NCBI GenBank assembly: GCA_049596955.1
Contig: JBMYMD010000003.1
Coordinates: forward strand, 70,244 to 134,243
Length of the DNA stretch: 64,000 bases
Direction: 5' to 3'
DNA from: UBA3478 sp049596955
GTDB lineage: Bacteria > Bacteroidota > Bacteroidia > Flavobacteriales > Flavobacteriaceae
Every line of letters starts with the position of its first letter. Position 1 is the first letter of the stretch. The translations under genes and the position numbers were made by a program. Below, piece after piece: positions 17,570 through 26,713 of the stretch. Below the pieces are notes generated by a model. It made no database searches, was not told the origin of the DNA, and was given only the letters and a program-made list of their open reading frames with translations.

Positions 17570-18034
17570 ATGAATATAAGTAAAGTAGGGGAGCAGATAA
17601 AAGAATTTAACACCCTTAATCAAGAAGGAAAAGAAGTGCGATTAAGTGATTTTAAAGGTCAAAAGTTAATCGTATTCTTCTATCCAAAAGCTAGTACTCC
17701 TGGTTGTACTGCAGAAGCCTGTAGTCTAAGAGATCATTTTGATAAATTGAAAAGTTTAGGATATACTCTTCTTGGAGTAAGCGCTGATAGTCCAAAGAGA
17801 CAAACAAACTTCAGAGATAAGTACGAGTTCCCTTTTGATTTACTGGCAGATGAACAACACGAAGTCATAAATGCTTTTGGCGTTTGGGGACCGAAAAAAT
17901 TCATGGGGAAAGAGTACGATGGTATTCATCGGGTAACCTTTGTGCTAGACGAAAACGCAACAGTCACTCATGTTGTCAACAAAGTCACCACAAAAACACA
18001 TGGTTTACAACTACTAGAGTTGCTTAATGCTTAG
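17570..18034 (+). CDS. bcp: Thioredoxin-dependent peroxiredoxin, Bcp/PrxQ type
   Basis: Reduces hydrogen peroxide and organic hydroperoxides with electrons from thioredoxin. The 154-residue protein has the thioredoxin fold with FFYPKASTPGCTAEAC: Cys46 is the peroxidatic and Cys51 the resolving cysteine, spaced as in E. coli Bcp. The threonine two residues before Cys46 is Thr44 of the family, but the arginine region is less obvious. The C-terminal block GIHRVTFVLDENATV is typical. Its stop overlaps the convergent unknown gene by 4 bases. Confidence 0.95.
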   Translation: MNISKVGEQIKEFNTLNQEGKEVRLSDFKGQKLIVFFYPKASTPGCTAEACSLRDHFDKLKSLGYTLLGVSADSPKRQTNFRDKYEFPFDLLADEQHEVINAFGVWGPKKFMGKEYDGIHRVTFVLDENATVTHVVNKVTTKTHGLQLLELLNA

Positions 18035-19500
18035 GCGTTCAGTAATTTCTTGGAATTCGGTAATTCTTTAATCGATCTAAAAAGTTCTTTTTCTTTGATG
18101 ATTTCCGCAATACCTTCAGGGAGTAATTCTTCCCAACCTTGTTCATTGGCAATGATCATCCGCAGCACTTCTCTTGAATAAATATCGAGTACATCAGGGT
18201 CATAATCAATGATGTCCATCACCTTTCCATTGTATTTAAAGAACTTATACAATTCTTTCATTCTAGGATGTACCTTGACATTGTTACTGGTCAATAGTTC
18301 TTTAGTGTCCGGATGAAGCATTGGATAGAGATATATCTTGAGATTTTTAAAGAATAACTTGCCAAAAGCCTCCAAAATACCTCCACTTAAATGACGGTAA
18401 TATTTTTCGTCAAATACTTCTACAAAGTTGTTAATACCCATAGTTAGGCCTATTTTATTCTTTGTATACTTATTGAAGTATTCTACGAGTTTGTAGTATT
18501 CCTGAAATTTTGAAATCATTACTGTGTGACCTAATGAACACAATAGTGTAGCACGGTCTATAAAGTCAATTTCATCAATTTCTCCCAAGGATTTCAAATT
18601 TGAAAGTGTGATTTCGAATATTACTTCAGTGTCTTTGTAATTTACAGTGGTCTCTTGCACAAAAATTTCATAAGACTTCTTAAACATGTCCATGTTTACC
18701 TTGGTTACAGGTCTAAAACTACCTCTTAAGGCCAGGATATTTTTCTTGTACAGTACTGCAGCCGGCAAAACATTAAAGCCATCTGGGTTGAACATGATCG
18801 CTTCTGTCATATTGTTTTTAATAAGCTGCAAACTCATTAAACGATTATCGACGGTTTCAAAGTGTGGCCCTTTAAAGTTGATCAGATCAATTTCGATAGT
18901 ATCTCTATCGATATGGTCGTATAAATACTTTAATAATTTCTTGGGTTTATCGTGCTTGAAAAATGCACCGTAAATGAGATTGACTCCTAGTATCCCGAGT
19001 GTTTCTTGCTGTAATCTCGCTTCATTTTGCTTAAAACGAATGTGCAAAATAATCTCGTCATAGGTTTCTTGATTTGGTTCTAACTGAAATTTAATTCCTA
19101 TCCACCCGTGACCCTTATAGCGTTTCGAAAAATCAATTGTTGCCACCGTATTGGCATAAGAGAAAAACAAATAATTCGGATTGTTTTTACGATCAATTCG
19201 CTCAGTCATCAAATTCATCTCGTGATTGAGCATTTTTCGAAGACGCGATTCTGTTACATATCGATTGTCTTCTTCAGCTCCATAAATAGCGTCTGAAAAT
19301 GCCTTGTCATACGCACTCATCGCTTTAGCTATAGTCCCAGAAGAAGCTCCTGCTCTAAAAAAATGTCTGGCGGTTTCTTGACCGGCACCTATTTCGGCGA
19401 ATGTGCCGTAAATGTCTTCGTGTAAATTGATCCGAAGCGTTTTGGCATCTACCGAAGGAATATTTTCAAACGCATTTTCTTTAAATGAAATCTGAGCCAT
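18031..19500 (-). CDS. Conserved Bacteroidota protein of unknown function (often mislabelled TonB receptor)
   Basis: 489 residues, soluble, without signal peptide or membrane segment. The N-terminal third contains LRINLHEDIYGTFAEIGAGQET, RHFFRAGASSGTIAKAM and KRYKGHGWIGI, which I recognise as a highly conserved flavobacterial family that databases label variously as TonB-dependent receptor or nicotinate-nucleotide adenylyltransferase. Neither label fits: there is no plug or barrel and no HxGH nucleotidyl motif. The middle repeats ETLGILGVNLIYGAF and LRGSFRPVTKVN suggest an enzyme-like fold. It is divergent from the beta-lactamase-fold gene with a 71-base gap. Function unknown. Confidence 0.75.
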   Translation of the reverse strand: MAQISFKENAFENIPSVDAKTLRINLHEDIYGTFAEIGAGQETARHFFRAGASSGTIAKAMSAYDKAFSDAIYGAEEDNRYVTESRLRKMLNHEMNLMTERIDRKNNPNYLFFSYANTVATIDFSKRYKGHGWIGIKFQLEPNQETYDEIILHIRFKQNEARLQQETLGILGVNLIYGAFFKHDKPKKLLKYLYDHIDRDTIEIDLINFKGPHFETVDNRLMSLQLIKNNMTEAIMFNPDGFNVLPAAVLYKKNILALRGSFRPVTKVNMDMFKKSYEIFVQETTVNYKDTEVIFEITLSNLKSLGEIDEIDFIDRATLLCSLGHTVMISKFQEYYKLVEYFNKYTKNKIGLTMGINNFVEVFDEKYYRHLSGGILEAFGKLFFKNLKIYLYPMLHPDTKELLTSNNVKVHPRMKELYKFFKYNGKVMDIIDYDPDVLDIYSREVLRMIIANEQGWEELLPEGIAEIIKEKELFRSIKELPNSKKLLNA

Positions 19501-19515
19501 GAATTATTCTTTTCT

Positions 19516-19523
19516 CAAAGGTA
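19516..19523 (-). promoter_or_regulatory. -7 promoter element for the 489-residue gene
   Basis: On the minus strand this reads TACCTTTG, a match to TAnnTTTG, 15 bases before the ATG at 19500. No clear -33 TTG is seen at the expected distance. Confidence 0.4.
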
Positions 19524-19571
19524 AAACAACCTGTGCTGTCTTCCCTTCATTTTGTGCTATTTTTACACTAA

Positions 19572-20351
19572 ATGAATTTGAAAATTACATTTTTGGGAAC
19601 AGGAACATCACAAGGAATACCAGTAATAGGTAGTGATCACCCTGTTTGCCTAAGCTCAAATTCAAAAGACAAAAGGCTGAGGAGTTCATTATTAATAGAA
19701 TCCTCCGAAGGAACATCAATCGTAATAGATTGTGGTCCTGATTTTCGCCAACAAATGTTAAGAAATCCCATAGAAAAACTAGATGCGATTTTACTAACAC
19801 ACGAACATGCTGACCATACGATGGGAATCGACGACATAAGACCTTTCGTCTTTAGACAGGGAGGAGTTGATTTTTACAGTTCAGAAGAAACTTTTAAGGC
19901 CCTAAAAAAACGTTTCGATTACATCTTTAACCCCGAATATCAATATCCAGGAATTCCGAAAATTGCATCCCATATATTTAATAGAGATCAAAGCTTTCAA
20001 ATTAACGAACTAGAAATATCTACTATACTCGCTAGCCATGGACGTTCAGATGTATTCGGTTTTAAAATCGGAGGCTTAGTTTATTTAACTGACGTTAAGG
20101 AGATTACAGAAAGTCAATTGAAATATTTAATCGATTCAGATATATTAATTATTAATGCCTTAAGACGGGAATCCCATCATTCACATTTAAATTTAGATGA
20201 GGCCATAAACCTTTCAAGACAAGTTAATGCTAAACAAACCTATTTTACGCATATAAGTCATCACTTGGGCTTTCACGATGAAGTACAAAAAACCCTAGCG
20301 CCAAGTTTTAATTTGGCCTATGATCAGCTTCAATTAACATACACTTATTAG
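19572..20351 (+). CDS. Metallo-beta-lactamase-fold hydrolase, PhnP-like
   Basis: 259 residues starting with TFLGTGTSQGIP, the first strand and loop of the PhnP/RNase Z branch. The metal motif is LTHEHADH (His77, His79, Asp81, His82), with a later TDVKE Asp and a THISHHLG His completing the dinuclear site. The family cleaves phosphodiesters, including cyclic phosphate nucleotides. The extra cysteine-rich zinc site of E. coli PhnP is not complete here, since only one Cys is seen in SDHPVCLSS. The next gene starts one base after the stop, so they form one operon. Confidence 0.85.
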   Translation: MNLKITFLGTGTSQGIPVIGSDHPVCLSSNSKDKRLRSSLLIESSEGTSIVIDCGPDFRQQMLRNPIEKLDAILLTHEHADHTMGIDDIRPFVFRQGGVDFYSSEETFKALKKRFDYIFNPEYQYPGIPKIASHIFNRDQSFQINELEISTILASHGRSDVFGFKIGGLVYLTDVKEITESQLKYLIDSDILIINALRRESHHSHLNLDEAINLSRQVNAKQTYFTHISHHLGFHDEVQKTLAPSFNLAYDQLQLTYTY

Positions 20352-20352
20352 A

Positions 20353-20847
20353 ATGAAAAAATCACTGTTTCTATACTTATTTGTTTTTACCCTACTCATT
20401 TGTTTATTTCAATTGGTTCAAGGAAACAACCAATTCAATGCCCTTTCGGCTGAAATTCAAAAACTCAACAAGAAATTAGATGAAAAAAATGAATACATTT
20501 CTAATTTAGAAACAGTAAATGAAAGCTGTACTTATTTTGACTACGATAGCAATCAAGAAGCCCAAAATTATCATCAAGACAAGAACATATCAGGTTCTTT
20601 AGAAAAGTACATATGGGATGATTTACTTTCCTATAATGACGCTGAAAACAGTAACTCACTTATTCCCTACAAGGGAGATGAGAGTAACTTTATGATTAAT
20701 AAGGTTAAACTATTAAATCACAAATGGCTAATCGCAGATTTTAGTGACTCCAAAAATTGGGGTGAAATCACTCTTCGATACTTTATCAATGAAGACAATA
20801 CGGTGGAGTATGAGTTAATGGATGCCTTGATTTATTCGACTAAATAG
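20353..20847 (+). CDS. Secreted or membrane-anchored protein with coiled coil, unknown function
   Basis: 164 residues. An N-terminal hydrophobic segment (residues 5-22) acts as a signal anchor or signal peptide. It is followed by a short coiled coil at about 28-55 rich in Leu, Lys and Glu, then an acidic, Asn-rich globular domain with WLIADFSDSKNWGEITLRYF. No catalytic motif is visible. It follows the hydrolase gene after a single base, so the two are co-transcribed. Its end overlaps the convergent esterase gene by 16 bases. I do not recognise the family beyond a conserved flavobacterial look. Confidence 0.65.
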   Translation: MKKSLFLYLFVFTLLICLFQLVQGNNQFNALSAEIQKLNKKLDEKNEYISNLETVNESCTYFDYDSNQEAQNYHQDKNISGSLEKYIWDDLLSYNDAENSNSLIPYKGDESNFMINKVKLLNHKWLIADFSDSKNWGEITLRYFINEDNTVEYELMDALIYSTK

Positions 20848-21467
20848 TACCATTGTACCAAGGAATTCAAATTTTCTTGATTTATAGTGTGCCCCATATC
20901 TTGAAAAACAAAATGTTCATATTCGATATTGAGCTTGCTAAGTGCTGCTGGTATTTCGGCACTCCAACTCAGTGGAATTACGGGGTCTTCAGCACCATGA
21001 GAAGCATAAACTTTTAAATGACCGAATGAATTGTCCTTTGAAATTTCATTCAAGTCTTTATTAAAATAGCCGCTTAAAGCCATTATTTTAGAATACTGCT
21101 GAGGATATTTTGTAGCCAAAGCATAAGATAATATAGCACCCTGGCTAAAGCCTAAAAGATCGATATGACGAACTTGATACTGCTCTTTAAGGGCTTGAAT
21201 AAAAACGTACAATTGCTCGACTATTTCTTTGGCTTGCTCAATATCAGACCATTTACCTTTGACCTCGTCAAAATGTATTGCATACCATGCGTAAGACTCC
21301 GGATACAATTGGTAGGGTGCTTGTAAACTAACCACATGGCTCTTACGTATAAAAGCATCTGACAGTTGAAATAAATCATATTCGTTCGCGCCATAACCGT
21401 GAAGTATGACCAGTAATCTATCCGAAGAGCTAAGTGCATTCTTTTCGAGGTAATTAAAAGACTTCAT
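20832..21467 (-). CDS. Alpha/beta hydrolase, phospholipase/carboxylesterase family
   Basis: A serine esterase of 211 residues. The oxyanion loop is ILHGYGANEYD, the nucleophile is Ser108 in GFSQG, the acid Asp161 in GAEDPVIP and the base His193 in MGHTI. This matches the small carboxylesterase/acyl-protein thioesterase family. Without a signal peptide it should act in the cytoplasm on short-chain esters or lysolipids. It is the last gene of a minus-strand run and follows the small membrane gene by 8 bases. Confidence 0.88.
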   Translation of the reverse strand: MKSFNYLEKNALSSSDRLLVILHGYGANEYDLFQLSDAFIRKSHVVSLQAPYQLYPESYAWYAIHFDEVKGKWSDIEQAKEIVEQLYVFIQALKEQYQVRHIDLLGFSQGAILSYALATKYPQQYSKIMALSGYFNKDLNEISKDNSFGHLKVYASHGAEDPVIPLSWSAEIPAALSKLNIEYEHFVFQDMGHTINQENLNSLVQWYYLVE

Positions 21468-21475
21468 TCAGGCAT

Positions 21476-21796
21476 TTATTTAATAAAGGTGAACCAATTT
21501 TGAAAATAGTAACCCAATAAGGGTAATGAATTACAACGTTCATTTCGAACCGACACAACACCAAAAATCAGAGCACTTAAATAAACTACATAAAGTATGT
21601 AGAACGGAATTAGAAAGGTGTAAAAATTCAATAGATAAGAAGAAGCATGATAGAATAAATGTGCTCCAAATGCTTGTCTTAAATGAAAACTTGAAAAGGC
21701 AGTAGGTCGATCTGAATGACGACTCCAACTGATCAACAAACCAATAATTGTGATATACGAAATAAGGGCGGTGGTTTTTCCCAAATCAGATTTCAT
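21476..21796 (-). CDS. Small membrane protein, DUF4870/import-component-like
   Basis: 106 residues with three hydrophobic segments (about 8-24, 44-62 and 66-84) joined by the polar RHSDRPTAFSSFHLRQAFG, a motif seen in the DUF4870/Tic20-like family annotated in flavobacteria as import component protein. It has no charged catalytic residues and is probably a structural membrane protein. It sits between the dihydroorotase-like and esterase genes with gaps of 7 and 8 bases, so it is part of one operon. Confidence 0.75.
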   Translation of the reverse strand: MKSDLGKTTALISYITIIGLLISWSRHSDRPTAFSSFHLRQAFGAHLFYHASSYLLNFYTFLIPFYILYVVYLSALIFGVVSVRNERCNSLPLLGYYFQNWFTFIK

Positions 21797-21803
21797 ACTT
21801 TTC

Positions 21804-23039
21804 TCAGGAATTTAAATAAGCTTTACCCTTGTTTAAAATACCTAAAGGTTTGAACTCAAATTGTTCATTCTTCCATATTGAAGTGCTATTTGCAGTACTC
21901 GAATTTTTGATGTGTTTGCAAAAAAGACTTAAGGACGCTTCACTATTCACCGCGATTTGAGGTTTAGGCAAGTCAAAAATTTCATAAGCCTTTGTCATTA
22001 AGTCAACTGCCTTCTCAACGGACACTGTTTTGGTGAGCGCTCCAAAGGACACACCGAGACTTTCAACACCGAATTCAGCTTGTTCAAATACAGTTTCTTT
22101 CATATCTGCATGTAGTGCAAAATGGTCAGAATGAACAAAATCAATCAATCCTTTATTGAGTTGAGCGATTAACTTTTCATTATTTTCTTTAGTTCGTAAG
22201 GGAGGTAGCGTTTTAAAGAGCGTATCAAAATTGCTAATGTCGGAGTCACTGAAAAAGAGGTGATGAGGAGTAACACTGCAACTGACTTCTAGTCCTTCGT
22301 CTTTGGCTTTTGCCACATACTCAACAGCTTTTGCAGAACTCAAACAAGCAAAATGCATTTTGCCTTTAGTATAGCGCAGTATTTCAAGGTCTCGTAAAAC
22401 CCGTACTTCTTCGCTCAAATACGATATACCTTTAAGCCCTAGATGTGTGGATTGTTTTCCCTCATGCATCAATCCATTATTCATTAAATTTTCGTCTAGT
22501 GGATAATTGACCACCAGACCTCCGAAATTTTGAGTGTATTGCAATGCTAATTTTAAGAGTTGGGGGTTGCCAAGACCTTTTTTATAATCCGTAAAAGCGA
22601 TAGCTCCATTTTGATTTAAATCAAACATTTCACTGAGCTGTTCACCTTGCAGATTTTTACTAATACTTCCGTTTACGTAGATATTAACTTCAGCTTTGTT
22701 TCTATTAAAGTAATCCAAGATACTTCCGTGATCAATAACGGGTTTTGTATTGGGGAGGATGCCTATAGTGCAAAATCCACCATGAATGGCTTCTTTAATA
22801 CCAGCTGCAAGCCCTTGTCGCTGTTCAAAACCAGGCTCTCCAAAGTCAACTAAAGGATCAATCCATCCTGGAGAGACCATTAAATCCTCGTCTTGAATGA
22901 TTTCAACTTCAGTATCACTTAGCTTTATTTCATCTTCAATAGCAGAAATAATACCGTTTTCAATAAAAATATCTTTGTTTTGGAGGTGGAACTCTGAAGT
23001 GGAGTCTATGATTTTCGCTGAACGCAGTAAATAACTCAC
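21804..23039 (-). CDS. Dihydroorotase-like protein with a degenerate metal site
   Basis: 411 residues of the amidohydrolase fold, aligned with class I dihydroorotase (pyrimidine synthesis: carbamoyl-aspartate to dihydroorotate). The normal HxHxREPG reads LVDFGEPG at residues 63-70, so both metal histidines and the substrate arginine are replaced by Leu63, Asp65 and Gly67. The HCE motif is replaced near 178-183. Retained are His229, His259 or 260, and Asp305 in HSDH. This resembles non-catalytic PyrC-prime subunits that pair with aspartate transcarbamoylase, and a flavobacterial subfamily shares the change. Activity is doubtful; a true pyrC would have to lie elsewhere. The start is GTG, 7 bases upstream of the next gene's region, with no better ATG. 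Confidence 0.8.
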   Translation of the reverse strand: MSYLLRSAKIIDSTSEFHLQNKDIFIENGIISAIEDEIKLSDTEVEIIQDEDLMVSPGWIDPLVDFGEPGFEQRQGLAAGIKEAIHGGFCTIGILPNTKPVIDHGSILDYFNRNKAEVNIYVNGSISKNLQGEQLSEMFDLNQNGAIAFTDYKKGLGNPQLLKLALQYTQNFGGLVVNYPLDENLMNNGLMHEGKQSTHLGLKGISYLSEEVRVLRDLEILRYTKGKMHFACLSSAKAVEYVAKAKDEGLEVSCSVTPHHLFFSDSDISNFDTLFKTLPPLRTKENNEKLIAQLNKGLIDFVHSDHFALHADMKETVFEQAEFGVESLGVSFGALTKTVSVEKAVDLMTKAYEIFDLPKPQIAVNSEASLSLFCKHIKNSSTANSTSIWKNEQFEFKPLGILNKGKAYLNS

Positions 23040-23092
23040 TAAAATTGCCTTTTACATTGCGAAATTACAAAACTAAAGTGAATAATCACCAC

Positions 23093-23752
23093 CTATTTTA
23101 AATAGGGGAGCAAAATAGACTCCATTTTTAAATAGCCTTCTAAGGTTGGGTGAACACCGTCATAGGCATAATTCTCATCTAAGCCCATTTTATCGTTTGT
23201 CATCTGAGCAAACATATCCACGTATTCTATCTTGTGATTTTCGGCCAACACCTTAAGTAAATTATTCAATTTCGGAATCTGAATATTAGGCTTTAAATGA
23301 GTACGCCACGGATAAATTTCTGCAGGTAGAACACTAATCAAAATAACCTCAATTTGATTCGCCTTTGCGAGTTCGACCATACTTTCTATATATCCTGCTA
23401 TTGCCGATAAACTGACCTTACCGTTATTTTCAGCAATGTCGTTAGTCCCGGCGAGTATCACCACTTTTTTCGGGTTTAAGGCAATCACATCGGGTCTGAA
23501 TCTCAACAACATTTGATCGGTGGTCTGTCCGCTTATACCACGACCTATAAAATTGTTGTCGGCAAAAAACTCAGGTCTCTGTTGTACCCAACCTTCTGTG
23601 ATTGAGTTTCCCATAAAAACTGCCTCTACACCTTTGGAATATCTTGACTTATCGATTTCATTTAAAGAGTCATATCGTTGAAGAAAAGGATAATCTTGAG
23701 CCATCGTAAACGAGCTAAATCCAATTGCTAGAATCAATAAAAACCTAGTCAT
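23093..23752 (-). CDS. SGNH/GDSL hydrolase, secreted
   Basis: 219 residues from the ATG at 23752, which gives a clean signal peptide ending at FTMAQ. The nucleophile is Ser50 in VFMGNSITEGW (block I), Gly lies in GRGISGQTTDQML (block II), Asn in LAGTNDIAEN (block III), and Asp-x-x-His in YDGVHPTLEGY (block V). The family includes acetyl esterases that trim carbohydrate or lipid esters. An upstream ATG at 23809 would add 19 residues with no signal and is less likely. It overlaps the S10 peptidase stop by 8 bases, so they are co-transcribed. Confidence 0.88.
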   Translation of the reverse strand: MTRFLLILAIGFSSFTMAQDYPFLQRYDSLNEIDKSRYSKGVEAVFMGNSITEGWVQQRPEFFADNNFIGRGISGQTTDQMLLRFRPDVIALNPKKVVILAGTNDIAENNGKVSLSAIAGYIESMVELAKANQIEVILISVLPAEIYPWRTHLKPNIQIPKLNNLLKVLAENHKIEYVDMFAQMTNDKMGLDENYAYDGVHPTLEGYLKMESILLPYLK

Positions 23753-25229
23753 ACTTGGCACTTTCTCCATTTGACAAACTGTTTTTAATAAAATCACGTA
23801 TATCATCATTGGCGTTTTTTAAATCTTCTCTTCTCAAATACATCATATGACCAGATCTATATCCCTTAAAGGTAAATCGATCTTTCATTCTTCCACTAGG
23901 GTCAACTTGCCACATGGTATACTTTGCATTAAAATAGGTCGTTGCACCATCGTAATAACCAGATTGTACTAAAACTTTCAAATATGGGTTTTGTGCCATT
24001 GCTTGTCTAAGGTCATCTCTAGTATTATCGTTATCATTATTCCAAGGGCGAACTGGACCGAACATATTGTATTTTACATCCGTTTTAAACTTCAATTCTT
24101 CTTGTAAATAATAATTGATAGCCGGGGTAAAGCTGTGTAGCCAAGAAGTTATTTCAGAATTATAGTCAGGTCTCGCCCCGAATAATTGTCGGTCTATTCC
24201 TTTATACCTAGAATCTAAACGTCCTATGGTATATCCTCCGACCTCCTTCATTGCATTTTTCCAAAAAAACGAAGTAGGCACATCTAAGTTGTGATCTAAA
24301 ATGTCTTTTCGTTCAAGTGAAGAATACTCAGCCATCTTAGAAGCGATGTTTTGGCGCTCATTTTCAGAAATAAACCCACCTTTTGCAATTGCCGGAATCA
24401 GCTCATTTATGGTGAAATCTTCAACTTCTGGAAGAAAATCTTCAAGCTCTTTATTTTGAAAGGCATCATCTAAGAGTTGGTGGTGCCATGCTGAAGCAGC
24501 GTAATAAGGTAAATTTAAAGCTGACGAAACAGGGCCACCTACTCGAATCACCTTATAATCAGCAGGGCTTACCATAATTACACCATTGAGGTACATCCAT
24601 TGCCTGTTTTGAAGTGCAAGAGAAAGCCCCATAACACGCGTTCCTCCATAACTTTCACCGATGATATACTTAGGGCTGCGCCATCTATTGTGTCGGGTGA
24701 CAAACGTATTGATCCAATCCGAGAGATAGGCGATATCTTCGTTAATGCCGAAAAATTTAGATCGATCAACTTCTTTACCACTCTCAGGAATGGTTCTTGA
24801 ATAACCTGTGTTGACAGGGTTTACATAAACAATATCAGTTACATCCAATACAGAATATGGATTTTCTTTAACCCCATAAGGTTGAACGGGATATCCTTCA
24901 TCATCTATTTTTAAAATCCTTGGGCCTGTATACGCCAAATGCATCCATACAGAACCCGAGCCTGGACCACCATTAAAACTGATGAGTAGGGGTCTTGCCT
25001 CATTATTTTTGACGTCATTTTTGGTGTAGTAGGTGTAATGCACGCTTGCAATTGGTTTACCTGCCTCATCCCAAACAGGTTGAGTGCCCGTTTCGGCGGT
25101 ATACTTTATCAATTTCCCATTGATAGTTACCTGATGTTGTGTTGTAACTGTTGTATCTACGGGTAAGCTTCTTTGCCCAAAACTAAGTGCGCAAATTATA
25201 AACGAAAAGAAAAATAAGCTTGTTCTCAT
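23745..25229 (-). CDS. S10 family serine carboxypeptidase-like peptidase, secreted
   Basis: 494 residues from the ATG at 25229, which begins a signal peptide ending at ALSFGQ. A start ten codons upstream is possible but would precede the signal sequence. The triad is readable: Ser193 in GESYGG, an Asp in QSGYYDGATTYF and a His in GYRSGHMMYL. NGGPGSGSVWMH near residue 86 forms the oxyanion region. These enzymes cleave C-terminal residues of peptides in the periplasm or outside. It overlaps the SGNH gene by 8 bases and lies 44 bases after TIGR02757. Confidence 0.9.
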   Translation of the reverse strand: MRTSLFFFSFIICALSFGQRSLPVDTTVTTQHQVTINGKLIKYTAETGTQPVWDEAGKPIASVHYTYYTKNDVKNNEARPLLISFNGGPGSGSVWMHLAYTGPRILKIDDEGYPVQPYGVKENPYSVLDVTDIVYVNPVNTGYSRTIPESGKEVDRSKFFGINEDIAYLSDWINTFVTRHNRWRSPKYIIGESYGGTRVMGLSLALQNRQWMYLNGVIMVSPADYKVIRVGGPVSSALNLPYYAASAWHHQLLDDAFQNKELEDFLPEVEDFTINELIPAIAKGGFISENERQNIASKMAEYSSLERKDILDHNLDVPTSFFWKNAMKEVGGYTIGRLDSRYKGIDRQLFGARPDYNSEITSWLHSFTPAINYYLQEELKFKTDVKYNMFGPVRPWNNDNDNTRDDLRQAMAQNPYLKVLVQSGYYDGATTYFNAKYTMWQVDPSGRMKDRFTFKGYRSGHMMYLRREDLKNANDDIRDFIKNSLSNGESAKYD

Positions 25230-25273
25230 GTTAGTGGTGTTAGTTCCTCTAATGTACAAAAGATTGCAGAAAA

Positions 25274-26047
25274 TCAGAACTGTTCGAAAACACCAAGTCC
25301 GAAAAGTGCAAAGTCAAACTTCACAGGGTCTTTGGGGTCAAATTTACGCAGTGCTTTATCCAATTCCATAACAGCAAGATGGTCGTTCTGTTTGCGTTTT
25401 AAAAGCCCTAATTTTCTCGCGACTCGACCTGAATGAACATCCAGTGGTATAGACAAAATTGATGGGTCAACCTGTTTCCAAATGCCAAAATCAACACCTT
25501 TTGCATTTGGTCTTACCATCCACCGCAAGAATAAATTGATTCGTTTGGCGGCGGATTTATTTAAAGGATCAGCGATATGTTTGAATGATCGATGCTGTGG
25601 ATGTTTTGAAAAAAATGTAGACTTGAATCGACTTATTGCAAACTGTAAATGTTTTTCATCCTCCTGATTTAAAAAGTACGATTCAAGTGAATTCTGCTTT
25701 TCGTACAACGCTTTTAGATTTTGAACGAAACAGATAAGATCTTGACCATTAAATGTTCTGTGTACAAAAGAACCTAAATTATTGATTTCAGCTTCATTTG
25801 CGTTCATGATGAACTCATAAGGGCTATTGTCGAACAATTCGATTAAGCGCTCTCCAGATTTTATAATGGAATTTCGATTTCCCCAAGCTATTGTAGCCAT
25901 TAGAAAGGCCATTATTTCAACATCCTTTAAATCGTTAAAACGATGAGGAATCAGAATAGGATCAGTCTCTATAAAGGATAAAGATTCATACTGCTCTGCT
26001 TTGTAATTTAAAAAAGACCGAAGTTCGTCTTTATTGGAATAGCCCAT
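25274..26047 (-). CDS. TIGR02757 (DUF2400) family protein
   Basis: 257 residues matching the TIGR02757 pattern: DPILIPHRFND near the start, then an IAWGNRNSIIKSGERL block, FKHIADPLNKSAAKRINLFLRWMVRP, and SIPLDVHSGRVARKLGLL near the end. The role of the family is unknown; the last block, with a helix-hairpin-helix flavour, recalls DNA-binding modules of glycosylases. It overlaps the ABC ATPase gene by 17 bases, so translation is coupled. Confidence 0.88.
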   Translation of the reverse strand: MGYSNKDELRSFLNYKAEQYESLSFIETDPILIPHRFNDLKDVEIMAFLMATIAWGNRNSIIKSGERLIELFDNSPYEFIMNANEAEINNLGSFVHRTFNGQDLICFVQNLKALYEKQNSLESYFLNQEDEKHLQFAISRFKSTFFSKHPQHRSFKHIADPLNKSAAKRINLFLRWMVRPNAKGVDFGIWKQVDPSILSIPLDVHSGRVARKLGLLKRKQNDHLAVMELDKALRKFDPKDPVKFDFALFGLGVFEQF

Positions 26048-26690
26048 CGCGCATACTCAATTTTCTGTCAACCATCTCAGCTAAATCATTATTGTGGGTC
26101 ACAATAACAAAGGTTTGATTGTACTCATCACGCAACTTTAAAAACAATTCATGCAAAAATTGAGCATTCTCAGAATCTAAATTACCGCTTGGTTCGTCGG
26201 CTAAAACTATAGAAGGGTCATTAATAAGCGCTCGAGCTACCGCGACTCTCTGTTGTTCTCCACCAGAGAGCTGATTTGGATGATGATTCAAACGATGACC
26301 AAGCCCTAAGTCAGATAGTATAGTCTTAGCCTTTTCCGTAGCCTGTACTTTCGAAATGCCGGATATAAAGCGCGGCAACATCACGTTTTCTAAAGCCGTA
26401 AGTTCAGGAAGCAATTGATGAAATTGAAACACAAAACCAATTTCTTTATTTCTAAAATCAGCTAATTCAGAATCCTTTAATTGATGAACGGGTATCTCGT
26501 TTATCCTTATTTCTGTGGAGGGATGCCTATCAGGCTGATCCAAAGTTCCAAGAATTTGTAATAAAGTGGTTTTACCTGCACCAGATGGACCCACTATGGC
26601 AACAATTTCTCCTTGTTTTACTTCTAATGAAATTCCCTTAAGTACTTGATTAGAAGAATATGTTTTAAATAAATTTGAAACTTTAATCAT
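26031..26690 (-). CDS. ABC transporter ATP-binding protein, LolD-like
   Basis: 219 residues, one ABC cassette. Walker A is GPSGAGKTT near residue 35, the Q-loop lies in FVFQFHQLLPELT, the signature is LSGGEQQRVA and Walker B is IVLADEPSGNLD. The DSENAQ and VTHNNDLAE endings are those of the MacB/LolD group, which power lipoprotein release or peptide export. No permease gene is adjacent, so the partner is elsewhere. It is the first gene of the minus-strand operon that runs down to about 20.8 kb. Confidence 0.9.
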   Translation of the reverse strand: MIKVSNLFKTYSSNQVLKGISLEVKQGEIVAIVGPSGAGKTTLLQILGTLDQPDRHPSTEIRINEIPVHQLKDSELADFRNKEIGFVFQFHQLLPELTALENVMLPRFISGISKVQATEKAKTILSDLGLGHRLNHHPNQLSGGEQQRVAVARALINDPSIVLADEPSGNLDSENAQFLHELFLKLRDEYNQTFVIVTHNNDLAEMVDRKLSMRDGLFQ

Positions 26691-26713
26691 AAATGCTAAT
26701 TTAAAGAATCTCT

